DNA from: Caldilinea sp. CFX5
GTDB lineage: Bacteria; Chloroflexota; Anaerolineae; Caldilineales; Caldilineaceae
Assembly: GCA_021405325.1 (NCBI GenBank)
Contig: QWII01000010.1
Location: 1 to 64,000 of the forward strand
Length of the DNA stretch: 64,000 nucleotides
Direction of reading: 5' to 3'
The position numbers were made by a program, and so were the translations under genes. Below are positions 32,970-43,500 of this stretch, one piece after another; the first letter of the stretch is position 1; each line of letters opens with the position of its first letter. Under the pieces are notes generated by a model that saw nothing but the letters and a program-made list of their open reading frames with translations, had not been told where the DNA came from and did not search any database.

Positions 32970-34054
32970 TAACTGCTTTTGGTTAGTTGTTGAATAAAGC
33001 TTTCCGCCTCAGCCACCGTGGCAAAGGGTTCCTCTACACTGATTAACACACCGGCTGGGCCGATGGCGTCGAGAACTGTGAGCGCATCCTGTGGATTCTG
33101 GGCAATCAACTGGAGACTTTTGCCGGCCTGGCGAATGCGCCGATAGACATCGATCCAGCGCGCCGCCGGTCCACGTCCTGCGCCGTAGACCCATTGCACG
33201 GCGTGGAGTTGGGGCAACGCCAGCAGTAGATCCAGGTGACGCAGCGCCTGTGGCCCATCGAGATGAAAGATGCTTCGTTCCAACGGCTCCATCTCGCGCA
33301 GAATGGCCGGCAGGATCAACTCATGGGCCATCTGCGGCGAGACCATGCACCAAAAGTCAGAGCTAGGCACATAGGCCGGCCCGCGATAGTAGATGGGCAG
33401 CCAGGTGGTGGCGCCAAAGCCCGCCGTCGCCACCTGAGCATAGAGGCGATCAAAGGCGGCCACATAGCCCTCGGCCACATGCATCCCGACCTGCGCCACC
33501 AGTTCCGGACAATCCATCAAGTCGAGACAGAGTTGCATTGGGTCGCGCAAGGCGGCCAGAATGTCATAGTTGCCGTGCAGATCGGTGATGCCGACGATAT
33601 AGCGCCCCTCACACCGTTCGATGGCGTAATCGGTCATGCGCACCATGGTCTGCCAATAGACATTGGTAAAGTCGGGGGATAGGGCCAAGATGCGCTGCCA
33701 TTCTTCGCCGGAATGCACCACTGGCGTTGACCAACTGGTGCTTTCGGTAAAGGTGAGCGGGCAGCCATAGAGCGTCGCCGTGATCTCCGGGCCGAGGTTG
33801 GCCCAGAAGAGCGGAAAGCGATCCCCGACATAATCGGTCTGCGCCATCTTAGCCAGCGCCTCTTCCACGACAAATTCCAGGTCGAGCCAGCGCGCCTGGT
33901 GGTCGGCATGGGTCGCGACGGGGCCGCGATAGGGGCGGCTGGGGGTGACGCTGACCAGCACCGGCGGTCGATCCACGAGCTCGCCCACCCACCAGGCGTC
34001 AAAGCGCGCGACCGTTTTGGCGAAAGCGGGGCTGCCCACCAACGCTTGGTTCAT
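32969..34054 (-). CDS. Uroporphyrinogen-decarboxylase-family protein 3 (divergent)
   Basis: A 361-residue protein with weaker resemblance to its two neighbours: SVTPSRPYRG near residue 40, YIVGITDLHGNYDILAALRDPMQLCLDL in the middle, IFHLDGPQALRHLDLLLALPQLHAVQWVYG, and VLISVEEPFATVAEAESF at the end. The HLDGP block matches the HTDGD block position, and the terminal strand replaces the SDHSVPP segment. It may be a non-catalytic or methyl-acceptor subunit. It is separated by 26 bp from the corrinoid gene, so they share a transcript. Function is inferred from context. Confidence 0.75.
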   Translation of the reverse strand: MNQALVGSPAFAKTVARFDAWWVGELVDRPPVLVSVTPSRPYRGPVATHADHQARWLDLEFVVEEALAKMAQTDYVGDRFPLFWANLGPEITATLYGCPLTFTESTSWSTPVVHSGEEWQRILALSPDFTNVYWQTMVRMTDYAIERCEGRYIVGITDLHGNYDILAALRDPMQLCLDLMDCPELVAQVGMHVAEGYVAAFDRLYAQVATAGFGATTWLPIYYRGPAYVPSSDFWCMVSPQMAHELILPAILREMEPLERSIFHLDGPQALRHLDLLLALPQLHAVQWVYGAGRGPAARWIDVYRRIRQAGKSLQLIAQNPQDALTVLDAIGPAGVLISVEEPFATVAEAESFIQQLTKSS

Positions 34055-34080
34055 GGTTCATTCCTTCGGATGTCAGCCCC

Positions 34081-34731
34081 TTAGGCCGCGTTTAGTTCTG
34101 CCAATAGTTCTTTACAGCGGTCGGCGCCGGTGGCGGCATCCACCGCAAAGCCATCCGCGCCGATTTGGGCCGCCCAATCTTCGGTGATGGGCGCACCGCC
34201 GACGATCACTTTGACCTTCTTGCGCAGACCGGCAGCTTCCAATGCCTTGATCACCTCACGGGTGTAGGTCATCGTCGTTGTCAAGAGCGCCGACATGCCG
34301 ACCAACTGGGCGTTGTTCTCCTTGACGGCGTTGACAAACTTCTCCGCCGAGGCATCGACGCCAACATCGACCACCTTGAAGCCGGCGCCCTCCAGCAACA
34401 TGCCGGTCAGATTTTTGCCGATGTCATGCAAGTCGCCGCGCACGGTGCCCAGCACAATGGTGCCAATCGGTTCGACGCCGGTCTCGACCAACACTGGGCG
34501 CAACAGATCCATCGAACTCTGCATGGCGCGGGCGGCAATGAGCATTTCGGGGACAAAGTAATCACCGCACTTGAAGCGATCACCGACCTCGCTCATGCCC
34601 TCGATCAATCCTTCGTTGAGAATCTGCTGCGGGCTGACCTTTTCCGTCAACAACTCTTTGGTCAACGCGATGGCCTGGGGTTTGCTGCCATTGATGATCG
34701 CCTCTTGCAGATCAAATAATTTGTCGGCCAC
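34081..34731 (-). CDS. Corrinoid (B12-binding) protein
   Basis: A 216-residue two-domain protein of the MtaC/MtbC/MttC type. Residues 1 to about 85 are the helical cap (MADKLFDLQEAIINGSKPQAIAL...LNEGLIEGMSEVGDRF). The second half is the Rossmann-like cobalamin domain, with the base-off signature GTVRGDLHDIGKNL (D-x-H-x-x-G), then MSALLTTTMTYTREVIKAL and VIVGGAPITEDWAAQIGADGFAVDA. The protein carries a methyl-cobalt corrinoid between a substrate:corrinoid methyltransferase and a corrinoid:acceptor methyltransferase. The three following genes encode UROD-family proteins that suit these roles. No RamA/MtbR-type activase is present nearby. Confidence 0.93.
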   Translation of the reverse strand: MADKLFDLQEAIINGSKPQAIALTKELLTEKVSPQQILNEGLIEGMSEVGDRFKCGDYFVPEMLIAARAMQSSMDLLRPVLVETGVEPIGTIVLGTVRGDLHDIGKNLTGMLLEGAGFKVVDVGVDASAEKFVNAVKENNAQLVGMSALLTTTMTYTREVIKALEAAGLRKKVKVIVGGAPITEDWAAQIGADGFAVDAATGADRCKELLAELNAA

Positions 34732-34786
34732 GTTCGTCTCCTTTGCGTTTGGTTATGTGCCATTGGTTATGTGATTAGAAATGCTG

Positions 34787-34853
34787 TATAACTACTAGGC
34801 CCGCCCTTAGCCAGTCCGTGACCGGCTAAGGGCGGGTAGCGGCTTGGTAGTTA
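34787..34853. repeat. Invariant-loop hairpin repeat, locus 3
   Basis: A single-copy palindrome, CCCTTAGCCAGT-CCGTG-ACCGGCTAAGGG (34801-34833), lies within 34799-34835, nested in ATAACTAC (34787-34794) and GTAGTTAT (34846-34853). The outer pair matches locus 2 in position and in its core (TAACTAC/GTAGTTA). Confidence 0.8.
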
Positions 34854-35132
34854 TTATTGCCGGGGAAAAGATGTCATTAGCATCAGTTTTCGCGCCGATT
34901 CGTAAAATGGGAAACCGTCAAGTGGGGGGGAAGCAACCTGGCCACTTGACCAAGAAAAGTGGCAAGAAAGCGCTGATCACCAGAGAAAGGGGTGGGCGCG
35001 GCTTGGGCCGAGACCTGGCTACCTGGCCAGGTTCATGCCACCCCCGCAACTTTGCCCAACATGCTGTCACCGCTTACAATAGAGACAATCGGGCCAATAT
35101 AATCAAACAACTACCCAATCGAAGGAAGAACC
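34854..35132. other. Spacer upstream of the OsmC gene
   Basis: This part of the divergent spacer has several short complementary words (CACTTGACC / CAAGTGG, and TGGCTACCTGGCCAGG near 35018) but no gene or clear promoter pair. Confidence 0.4.
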
Positions 35133-35648
35133 ATGTCTGCTCTCGCACCTTATCTCCAACGGAAAGCCGAAGTCCTCGCCCAGCGGCGTGAACATTTTCA
35201 AAAACAGCCGGAAGCCGCCCTGGTGCGGTTGAAAGCGACCTCCCATGTCGCCGGCAACACCGGCGTCCGCCCGGTAAAGATGGGCGAGTATATTGTGATC
35301 AGCGATTCGGCCCCCGGTCTGGCCGGCCATTCGCTTGGCCCTAGCTCGCCGGAGATGCTGTTGGGCGCGCTGGCGAGTTGCCTGGTGCATACCTATTTGC
35401 TCCAGGCCACGCTGCTCAATTTGCCGTTGGATCAGGTGGAAGTGGTGATCGAGGGGGCGCTCGATATGACGGGCGTTGTCGGTCTGCCCGCGGCAGGGCC
35501 GCTGAAATTAGAGGGCTTGCGTTATACGCCGACCGTCACTTCGTCGGCCAGTGCGGAAGCGATTGAGCAATTACATGCCGCCGTAGAGCAGGCGTGCGCC
35601 GTCCTCAATACGCTGCGCAGCCCGATGGAAGTGGTGCGTAAGGGGTAA
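35133..35648 (+). CDS. OsmC-family peroxide-type thiol protein
   Basis: A 171-residue protein with the OsmC fold and its two reactive cysteines: C in ALASCLVHTYL (about residue 82) and C in EQACAVLNTL (about residue 152). The segment GPSSPEMLLGALASC is the family landmark. Related proteins reduce organic hydroperoxides with thiols. A GAAGGA site precedes the ATG. It converges with the MFS gene (16 bp between stops), so no operon is implied. Confidence 0.9.
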   Translation: MSALAPYLQRKAEVLAQRREHFQKQPEAALVRLKATSHVAGNTGVRPVKMGEYIVISDSAPGLAGHSLGPSSPEMLLGALASCLVHTYLLQATLLNLPLDQVEVVIEGALDMTGVVGLPAAGPLKLEGLRYTPTVTSSASAEAIEQLHAAVEQACAVLNTLRSPMEVVRKG

Positions 35649-35663
35649 TTTGCGCAAGGGAGC

Positions 35664-36914
35664 CTAGCGATCATCGGTGATCTCCTGCACCCAGCGCAGC
35701 ATAATGACCATTGCCACGAATAAGGCCAGCGCTGTCACCGGGCCAAGCCCCCAGACGCCATAGGCGGTGAAGGCGGGCGGGCCGGTGAAGCTGGCGAGGG
35801 TGCCGCCGACAATGCTGACCGCAAAGGCCAGGGTCAAAATCTTCCCGCGCTGGGTTGTCGATTGGCCGCTGACCAGCGACATGTGGCAAATAATGGCAAA
35901 TTCCGAGGCGGCGCGCAACAAGACCAGCGCGCCCACGGCCCAAAGCAGTCCCCGGTCGAGCCAGGGCAGGAGCGTCGTCACCACCAGGGCGATGGCCCAA
36001 CCCAGCAGCACGCCCCGCCGTTTGCCCAGTCCATCGGCCACAATGCTGGCCAGGCCGCTGCCGCAGAGATCAGCACAGCCGATGACCAGCGCCACTGTCC
36101 CCAACTGTTCGGCAGACAACCCATATTCAGTCGCCAGCCAACCGCCGTAGATGACGGCAATGTGTAACAGGCCAAAGTTAGCGACGGTGCCGGACAGGAT
36201 CGCGCCCCAGGTGGAGGCGCGATTTTCTTGGATGGTAAAAAAGTGGCGCAGTTGCGCCACAAGGTGTGACCAGCCGCCAAACCAACGCCGCCGGGAGACG
36301 CTTGAGGAGTGGCTCGCCGCTTGGGAGACACGGCCCGTCGGCGGTAACTCGGCAAAGACAAACCAAGCCATCACCAACCCTGCCGCCAAGACAAAGAAAG
36401 GCGCCCGCCAACCGGCCACGGCGATCACCTGGCCCATGACAAAGAGGCCGACGATGCCCGACAGCGCCCACGAGTATTCCAAAATGCCGAAGCCACGCGC
36501 CCGCCGGTTGTAGGGCAACTGCTCAGCCAGATAGGCGCGCAGGGTGGGGACAAAGGCATAGAAGCCCAACCCCAGCAGCAACATCCCCGCCACGGTCATC
36601 CACGGCTCTACACTGCTGCCGATCAACACAAGACCAGCGATGCCAATCAGCAACTCCAAGCGCATGATGCGCCGATAGCCCCAGCGGTCGGCCAGGCTGC
36701 CGAAGAGGGGTGAAAAGACCGCCATCAGGCTGCGCAAGCCCAGCAATTGCCCCAGCCGGATCACATCCATCCCCAGGCCGGCGGCGATGATGGTCAGGAA
36801 AGGGTTAAAGAGTTGATTGGCGGTGTTGACCAGCAGGCGAGTTAGGACGCTCACGGTCATCAACAAGGGAAAAGAGGCCAGCCGGTAGCGCGGCGCGGAG
36901 ACCGTTTCATTCAT
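35664..36914 (-). CDS. MFS transporter
   Basis: A 416-residue membrane protein with twelve predicted helices in two six-helix halves. Helix 1 begins ASFPLLMTVSVLTRLLVNTA. The loop between helices 2 and 3 holds the MFS motif A (GSLADRWGYRRIMRLELLIG). The central cytoplasmic loop is long and Arg/Ser-rich (SSVSRRRWFGGW), and the second half repeats the motif as ADGLGKRRGVLLG. The substrate is unknown; it may be sugar-, drug- or metabolite-related. It ends just before the convergent OsmC gene and probably has its own promoter upstream of 36914. Confidence 0.88.
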   Translation of the reverse strand: MNETVSAPRYRLASFPLLMTVSVLTRLLVNTANQLFNPFLTIIAAGLGMDVIRLGQLLGLRSLMAVFSPLFGSLADRWGYRRIMRLELLIGIAGLVLIGSSVEPWMTVAGMLLLGLGFYAFVPTLRAYLAEQLPYNRRARGFGILEYSWALSGIVGLFVMGQVIAVAGWRAPFFVLAAGLVMAWFVFAELPPTGRVSQAASHSSSVSRRRWFGGWSHLVAQLRHFFTIQENRASTWGAILSGTVANFGLLHIAVIYGGWLATEYGLSAEQLGTVALVIGCADLCGSGLASIVADGLGKRRGVLLGWAIALVVTTLLPWLDRGLLWAVGALVLLRAASEFAIICHMSLVSGQSTTQRGKILTLAFAVSIVGGTLASFTGPPAFTAYGVWGLGPVTALALFVAMVIMLRWVQEITDDR

Positions 36915-37008
36915 AGGGAAGGCGAACCATTTCTATTTTCTGCTTTGGCTTGTTCATGATGATCCGACCAATCACTGGCACAAGCGGACTCGCCTGTCAT
37001 TCTGAAAG

Positions 37009-37184
37009 AATCTCCCGCAAGGGTCGGTTGCCTTCTAGGCGCCTACGGGAGATTTTATTGGTTGCAAGTGCCTTATTTGTTAATCAGGCCACATGCCTTA
37101 GCGGCGCCGCAAACGATGAAAATGCAACAGGGATTTCACCGATTTTTCTATTTGTGAATCGGCGGAATCGGTGAAATCCCTGTT
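37009..37184. repeat. Two palindromes in the spacer behind the FKBP gene
   Basis: Arms 37009-37017 and 37046-37054 form a hairpin with AATCTCCCG arms, flanked by TTTATT. A second, stronger pair, 37126-37144 and 37166-37184, is an exact 19-bp complement. The first shares the word TAGGCGCCTACGGG with the deaD upstream spacer near 17094. The rest of the 36915-37267 spacer has no gene. Confidence 0.65.
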
Positions 37185-37267
37185 ATTTTCCCATCAGGAT
37201 TAAGGTTTGTGCGGACCTGATAGTGGGCGCCATCAGGCGCAGAAACCGTCACTCCCATTCATACCGC

Positions 37268-38131
37268 TCACTTCACGCCCAGCAATTCCACTTCAAAGAT
37301 CAAGGTGGCATTGGCTGGAATCACCCCGCCGGCGCCACGGGCGCCATAGCCCAATTCGGGCGGGATGACCAACTGCCGTTTGCCGCCGACCTTCATGCCC
37401 ATCACCCCTTCGTCCCAGCCGCGGATGACCTGGCCGACGCCGATGGCAAAGCCAAAGGGTTGGCCCCGATCGAGCGAGCTATCGAACTTCTTGCCATCAA
37501 CCAACCAGCCGGTGTAGTGGACGGTCACCTGTTGCCCCTGCTTGGGCGCAGCGCCCGTGCCGACCTCAAAGTCATAATATTTCAAGCCGCTTGCTGTCGT
37601 CTGGTAGTCGGCATCATTCACCTTGGTGGCCGCCGCTGGGGCGCCAGGGAGAATATCAACCAACTCCACCTCAAAGACCAGGGTGGCATTGGGTGGGATC
37701 ACGCCGCCGGCCCCACGCGCCCCATAGCCCAGTTCCGGCGGGATGGTGAGGATCGCCTTGCCCCCCTTTTTCATGAGTGCAATGCCTTCATCCCAGCCCT
37801 TGATCACCTGCCCTTGACCCAGAGCAAACTGAAAGGGTTGGCCCCGGTCGAGCGAACTGTCGAACTTTTTGCCGTCGGTCAATTTGCCGGTGTAATGGAC
37901 GGCGACAATATCGCCGGCTTTGGCCGCCGGACCATCGCCGGCCTTGAGTTCCTGGTACTGTAACCCACTTGCTGTTTTCACGATTGTTCCTTCTGTCTTT
38001 TGGGTGGTAGATTGCGCCGAGTCAGCTTGCGTGGCCGGTTCGGCTGCCGGCGCCGTCTCCGGCCCGCAAGCAATAACCAGCGTTGCCGCCATCACAACGA
38101 TCACAACCCACCACCATTGTTTTCGCATCAT
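37268..38131 (-). CDS. Lipoprotein with two FKBP-type peptidyl-prolyl isomerase domains
   Basis: The start at 38131 follows a TAGGAG site, and an in-frame ATG sits just after it. The N-terminus is a lipoprotein signal ([17 protein letters not shown]). Two full FKBP domains follow, with repeated landmarks [23 protein letters not shown] / [33 protein letters not shown] / [35 protein letters not shown] / [25 protein letters not shown]. They are separated by about 25 residues and nearly identical in these blocks, which points to an internal duplication. Each domain should catalyse proline isomerisation in extracytoplasmic folding. It stands alone. Confidence 0.95.
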   Translation of the reverse strand: MMRKQWWWVVIVVMAATLVIACGPETAPAAEPATQADSAQSTTQKTEGTIVKTASGLQYQELKAGDGPAAKAGDIVAVHYTGKLTDGKKFDSSLDRGQPFQFALGQGQVIKGWDEGIALMKKGGKAILTIPPELGYGARGAGGVIPPNATLVFEVELVDILPGAPAAATKVNDADYQTTASGLKYYDFEVGTGAAPKQGQQVTVHYTGWLVDGKKFDSSLDRGQPFGFAIGVGQVIRGWDEGVMGMKVGGKRQLVIPPELGYGARGAGGVIPANATLIFEVELLGVK

Positions 38132-38235
38132 AACTATACTCCTACGGTAATCACTCCATGAAAAATGATTCCGCTCAGTATACACGGGAACGGCAAAGTT
38201 AACTATCCTGACGGGCTGCTAAATGAAGATTTGAG

Positions 38236-38296
38236 GGTCGCGTGGTCGCGTGGTCGCGTGGTCGCGTGGTCACGTAGTCGTGTGGTTGCGTGGTCT
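38236..38296. repeat. Micro-tandem spacer with GGTCGCGT units
   Basis: About seven 8-nt units of GGTCGCGT, with variants (GGTCACGT, AGTCGTGT, GGTTGCGT) toward the right, lie between the divergent FKBP and aldo/keto reductase genes. It is a tandem array, not a CRISPR array. Confidence 0.75.
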
Positions 38297-38405
38297 GGAA
38301 GGCAAAATCAAGAAAAAAAAGCGCCTTTGAACGGGCATTTCGGTGGTGGTACAATCATGGCGTAGTGGATTTATCACACCATTGTACAAGAAGGGAAACA
38401 GCGGA

Positions 38406-39389
38406 ATGAACTATCGCACCTTGGGCCGCACCGGCGTACAGGTGAGCGCGCTTTGCTTGGGCGCCTGGCAATTTGGGCAACGGACGCCAAAAGCGGACGC
38501 GCTGCACATGATCGACGAGGCGTTGGCCACCGGCATCAACTTTATCGACACCGCCAGCGGCTACGGGCGCGGCGCCAGTGAGGAGATTTTGGGCGAAGCG
38601 CTGCACGCCAACGGCCAACGGGAGCGCGTGGTTCTCGCCACCAAGTTTACCTTTGGCGTGAGTCGCAACCAGATCCTGGAACAGTGTGACGCCAGTCTCC
38701 GCCGCCTGCGCACCGACTATCTTGACCTCTACCAGTTCCACTCATCCCACCCCACCATCCCGATTGATGAAAGTTTGCGCGCCCTGGATGATCTGGTGCG
38801 CGCCGGCAAGGTGCGCTACATCGGCACGAGCAACTTTGCCGCCTGGCAGGAGATGGAAGCGCTCTGGGCTGCGCATGAACTCAAACTCAACCGCCCCGTC
38901 TGTAGCCAGCCGGCCTACAATCTGCTCGACCGCCGCGCCGAACGAGAACTGATCCCGATGGCGCGCACCTATGGGCTGGCCGTCATCCCCTGGTCACCGC
39001 TGGTGCAGGGCTTTCTCACCGGCAAGTACCGCCGCGACACCGCCCCCGCCGATGGTCGGCTCACGGCACGAGCCGGTGTGCAGGAGACGGGCAATGTCGA
39101 AACCCATCACCAGGAGCGGGTCTTCGATTTGATTGATTTGTTAATAGAAATGGCGGCGGCCAAAGGGTGTACGGTCAGTCAGTTGGCGCTGGCCTGGTGT
39201 CTGCATCAACCCGGCGTCACCGCACCGATCATCGGCCCGCGCACGAGTGAACAGTTGCAGGATAACTTGGGCGCGTGCGCGGTGACCATCACCGATGCGG
39301 ATCGCCGGCAGATCGACGCGATCATCCCGCCGGGGCAGATGGTTGTGCATTATAATCGGGTGACGATGGAGCCGCGGATACGGTGGTGA
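38406..39389 (+). CDS. Aldo/keto reductase
   Basis: A 327-residue NADPH-dependent oxidoreductase. The true start is the ATG at 38406 (AAGAAGGGAAA upstream); the open frame begins earlier at 38343 without family sequence. The catalytic tetrad is present: Asp in NFIDTASGYGRGASE (with the Tyr of SGYG), Lys in VVLATKFTFG, and His in LYQFHSSHP. GTSNFAAWQ and the NADP-binding C-terminus (IIGPRTSEQLQDNLGA) follow. The substrate is unknown; YghZ/Kvbeta-like members are the closest in style. It converges with the three-gene NTPase operon. Confidence 0.93.
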   Translation: MNYRTLGRTGVQVSALCLGAWQFGQRTPKADALHMIDEALATGINFIDTASGYGRGASEEILGEALHANGQRERVVLATKFTFGVSRNQILEQCDASLRRLRTDYLDLYQFHSSHPTIPIDESLRALDDLVRAGKVRYIGTSNFAAWQEMEALWAAHELKLNRPVCSQPAYNLLDRRAERELIPMARTYGLAVIPWSPLVQGFLTGKYRRDTAPADGRLTARAGVQETGNVETHHQERVFDLIDLLIEMAAAKGCTVSQLALAWCLHQPGVTAPIIGPRTSEQLQDNLGACAVTITDADRRQIDAIIPPGQMVVHYNRVTMEPRIRW

Positions 39390-39410
39390 CAGTGAGAGCG
39401 AATGGCGCGG

Positions 39411-40526
39411 TCAATCATTCATGAACTCAACCATCTCGGCGCTTAAAATTTCGAGATGGGCAAGCTTGTTGCGAATCTCTTTGAGGCGCGTAGCCTTACG
39501 CCGGATTTCTGGCGGAATACGGGCTGACAACATTGTATTTAATTGATTTGCGATATGGCCGATTTCAAGTTCGTGCAGATGGGTGACCATACCGTACTCT
39601 GTTTCAAAAGGTACACGTAACTGTTTGCCAATTTCCGTTAATAGTCTGCGTCGTTGTTCTTCCAAATAGGGAAAAACGATTCTTACCTGAGCGTTCCATA
39701 TTCTTGCATTCATCTCGTTCCCGGGATCAGATAATGCGAGCAGGGCTGAATGCGTTGTTACCCTGCCATCTTCCATGGCATTGGTTGTTCCTGTACACCA
39801 TGTTCTTGGCACCTGCCTAGACTCAAGCCACCTACGTTCGGCGGCGATTGCTTTTAGGGTTAACTTTGGGTTCAAGAGGGTGGACAAAGGTTGCTCGACA
39901 AGGGCCTGTGCAACATAAGGGTCCCACTGCGCCAACTCAGCAATCATTGCAACAATCATTTCTTTCTGCAATGGCTTGCACGGGCGCTGTGGCATCAGAT
40001 GCTTGGTGAACAACAGCATATCCAATCGATCTACATAACCATACCAACGATGTGTACTTAAACAAACATCGGTAATGTTTGTCAATTCCTCAGCAATTCC
40101 TTGGGTCACAATGATGAATAATGGACGTTGGTAGGATGGATACGCGCGGCAGGCGTGCGCATATTCGATCATAAATTCGCGCCATTGGGGCCAGGCAGTA
40201 GCATTCGGCAATTCAAGCCAAAACCAATGTCCACGAATCATTTCATGTTCCAACAACAACTTGGCATTCCAGAAAGTATTTGGATCTGGATCGGGAATAA
40301 GCTGGTGAATCAACAAATCGAGGGGTTTGGAACGATGGCCTGCCCATTCCAGCCGCTCGTAGCACCAATCACTATCTATACGCAGGTGATATGCGACTGC
40401 CTCAGCAAGGTTGGCAGGCGCAAAATCAGGGAGGCAGATAATAATATTCTTACCGTCTCTGAGATCTTGGATAATTTGGTCGATAAAGCGGACCGGCCCC
40501 GGCAAATTCCACCAAAAGTGATTCAT
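39411..40526 (-). CDS. Uncharacterised 371-residue component of the three-gene NTPase operon
   Basis: I do not recognise this protein. It begins FWWNLPGPVRFIDQIIQDLRDGKNIIICLPDF, where an Ile-rich strand near residue 29 resembles the Walker A strand of a P-loop fold but lacks GKT. Tryptophans are frequent (WFWLELPNATAWPQWREFMIEY). A basic helical C-terminus (ARIPPEIRRKATRLKEIRNKLAHLEIL) reads like a DNA- or protein-binding helix. Its ATG overlaps the stop of the 1250-residue NTPase gene by 4 nt (ATGA), so translation is coupled. It probably acts as the effector or regulator of that NTPase; this is inference only. Confidence 0.65.
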   Translation of the reverse strand: MNHFWWNLPGPVRFIDQIIQDLRDGKNIIICLPDFAPANLAEAVAYHLRIDSDWCYERLEWAGHRSKPLDLLIHQLIPDPDPNTFWNAKLLLEHEMIRGHWFWLELPNATAWPQWREFMIEYAHACRAYPSYQRPLFIIVTQGIAEELTNITDVCLSTHRWYGYVDRLDMLLFTKHLMPQRPCKPLQKEMIVAMIAELAQWDPYVAQALVEQPLSTLLNPKLTLKAIAAERRWLESRQVPRTWCTGTTNAMEDGRVTTHSALLALSDPGNEMNARIWNAQVRIVFPYLEEQRRRLLTEIGKQLRVPFETEYGMVTHLHELEIGHIANQLNTMLSARIPPEIRRKATRLKEIRNKLAHLEILSAEMVEFMND

Positions 40527-43500
40527 TCGCTTTTTGCACCGTCGCTCTGAAGTAGGAGACGTTCAATCACTGGATCAAGCCGCCACTGGTTATTACCAGC
40601 CGCCTTTACAAAACCAAGGAGATCGGCCCACTCCAAGACGCTATTTAAGGTTCCGGAGGACAACTTCTGTAATAGAATACTGAGGTCGCTCACGGAAGCA
40701 ACGTCTAATTGACCAAGCGTTGTTAACACCTCTTGTTGCATCGTGCGTCGGATCCCAAATGTTTTGAGTAAAGAAGTTGCCGTCACAGGATCATTCATTT
40801 CTTGTACGGTTTGGGCAAGCGCCTGACGCCATAAATGGGGATCACGCTGTAACGCCGCCTGCTGGAACCGACCAAGCAACAGGGGCCAATTGCCGGTAAT
40901 TTGATAGACCTCACGCCGTCCTTCTTTATCACGAGGGCCAAATCCGCATTCTTCAAACCATTGCCGTAGCGCTGTTTCATGCCAGGGCTGAAGGGTAAAA
41001 ACCGTTACGCCTTCCGTTTTTACCTTTGCGTACTCCTCGGCCTGTTCATGAATCAATTGCCAACTTTTCATCGGGTCAGCGACAAAAACAATGCGCACAA
41101 AGGTGCGCTTTGAAAGTAGTCGTTGGCTTTTGCGCAGCGCTTCCCCCATCCACTTGATATCCCAAGAGCAACCACTCGGCACAAGCAAAAGGGTGGTGCC
41201 ATCTTTTTCACGTTGATCTAAAACAGCCAGGTAATGCACAAATTCTTGTAGATTTGCTGGTCGTGCCGAAAGTACAAACTCCTGACCGAAGGCAAATTCT
41301 AGAAAATCGTCTAGTTCTTTTAACCCTGCTGCATCACAGCCAACAATCAGCGAGACACCATTTTTACGACTGCGCAGTTCTGATTCTTGTTGGGCAGTAA
41401 GTGGGCTGCGTCGCATTGGATCGGTAATCTGCACTGTGTCAGAACCACGAAAAACTGACCGGAAGGTTGCCGGTTCATACTCAATCGCCGGTTCACGTTT
41501 ACGTAATAGCTCGCGCTCAATATCATCGCGCGTCCCCATTAAAAGGACTACATTGGGGCTGCGCAAAGCATAGCGGTATCCATTCACTACCCGCAGAATG
41601 CCCAAACCAACCATCTCATCAACGAGTGCGCGAAAAGCGTCTTCAGGGGTATTTTCTGAAAAGCCTTCCGGCCACCAGTAGAGAGCTTCCTGGCGGATCC
41701 TTGCTACAGGGAAACCTTCAACAATATCATTGCTATCCTCTTCCAGCGAAATATGGGCAACAGCATAAGCAATTACTTCATAACGCTGATCAAGTTGCAA
41801 CGTCCAATTAAAGCGCTGGCGAATAAGTTCGCGCAACTCTTGACTCTGAAAGACCTCATTCACATGGCGACTGGTAATGACATAAGGCGGGCTTGTTTTC
41901 AGATCAAATTGGACTCTTTTTGTGTTGCTAATGTGGCGCAGTAATTGTGTACAGTAGATTTGGATCAGGTTTGGATAATAGTTTGTTTGTGAAAGAATCA
42001 GGGTGATTAAATCAGGCGAATCAAAGCGATAACCAATACTGGCGAGTGGCTGTTCAATCAGTTTGCGTGCTTCACGCCATTCGTCGTTATCTAGCAGTGG
42101 ACCAATGCAGATCGGCTCACCATAATGAGCAAGGGGATGGTTTTCCTGACGAGTAGTGCGCTGCACATTGTGCAACCCAGCGAAGACCACTTTGAAACGC
42201 CGATTGGTACGATCCATTAACCCTTTGATGCGCGCCGCGTGCTGAAATTCCGCCCCTTTTACCTGTTTGCCATCGGATTCTAAAAAACGATCCGCTTCAT
42301 CAAGCAGCAATAGAATACGGCGGCGATTGTCTTCTTCCAGCCATTCCTGCACATACTCCAGAATGCGCTCTATACTTGTATGGTGTGGCACTTTGGTTGA
42401 AATGACAGTATGCTTCTTCAATTCCCGTAATATGAGATTCCAAATTTCTTCAATCGGGCGATCATAGCCGATTCCTTCGGCCTTTAAATCCAGCCAAATC
42501 ACCACATGACCAAGGTCGGGATTATGGAAATTCCGTTCAACTTCGCGCAACAAAGCGGTCTTCCCTAATTGACGCCCGCCATAGATGAAACAGGATCCCA
42601 TTGGATCGACAATCGCATCCCGCTCACGTTGACGCCCATAAAAGAGTTCCGGCGGTACAACACCGGCGGTAATCGCATACGGTTCCAAAAAGGTGAACGG
42701 TAAGGAACATTCAAAGAGCGTACGCAAGCGCGGTGCCCGCACACCGCATAAATAGAGTAATAACACATCATCGACAACAATAAACATCCGACGGCGGTTG
42801 TGACAAAAGCGCGCAAGCTCGCGACGACGCGATTCGGTTAAGCGGTTAAAATAGAAGACCAAAACCGGTGTTGAGGTGTGGATCGTTTCACCGACTTCAT
42901 GCAACAATTCTTCCACGGTTGGACGATCCCAGGCGCAGATCAATTGATACTCACCGCGCGCCGATGAGCCAAAGTGGGCAACAGGACACAGATTTTTATC
43001 CTTAATTACCCCTGTCGTAAAGGTTGTACGTAAGCGTCGGCTGCCTGGTCGAATCGTTACGGACGTAACAGGGAAACCCAAACCTTCGACAATAATGCGT
43101 AACTGCGCTTCTTGAATGCGTTGCATCCGTTTAGCAGCAAACCATAGCTCCAACACTTCCGCAACCACGGTGGCTTGTGGGCCGGCGACCTGATACATAT
43201 CAATTGGGCCAAGTCGATAGTTGCGTTGATTGCCCACTGCATAGTTGCGCAGTTCCCGTGTGATTCGGTTTACTTCAAAGTTTGCATCTAGATAGCGCTC
43301 AATTTGGCGAAGGGTTTGGGGAAAGAAGGCCGCAAAGCGATCCTCATTCATCTGCGCTTCGGGCAAAGTAATGCCTTGCAGCGCCATATCAATGTATTCA
43401 TTGGCCGTTAACGGATCGCCTTTGTCCAAAATTGCTTGAATTCGTAGGTATGCTTCATGCTCAACAGTGATACCAGTCGCAACCATCCGTTTACGTACGG

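Noticed and set aside
36950..37174. Small plus-strand frame in the spacer behind the FKBP gene
   Set aside because: It is made from palindromic repeat sequence (for example the ACHSERISRKGR part) and has no protein character.
38236..38296. Possible CRISPR array
   Set aside because: Unit length 8 nt without spacers and no cas genes; it is a simple tandem array.
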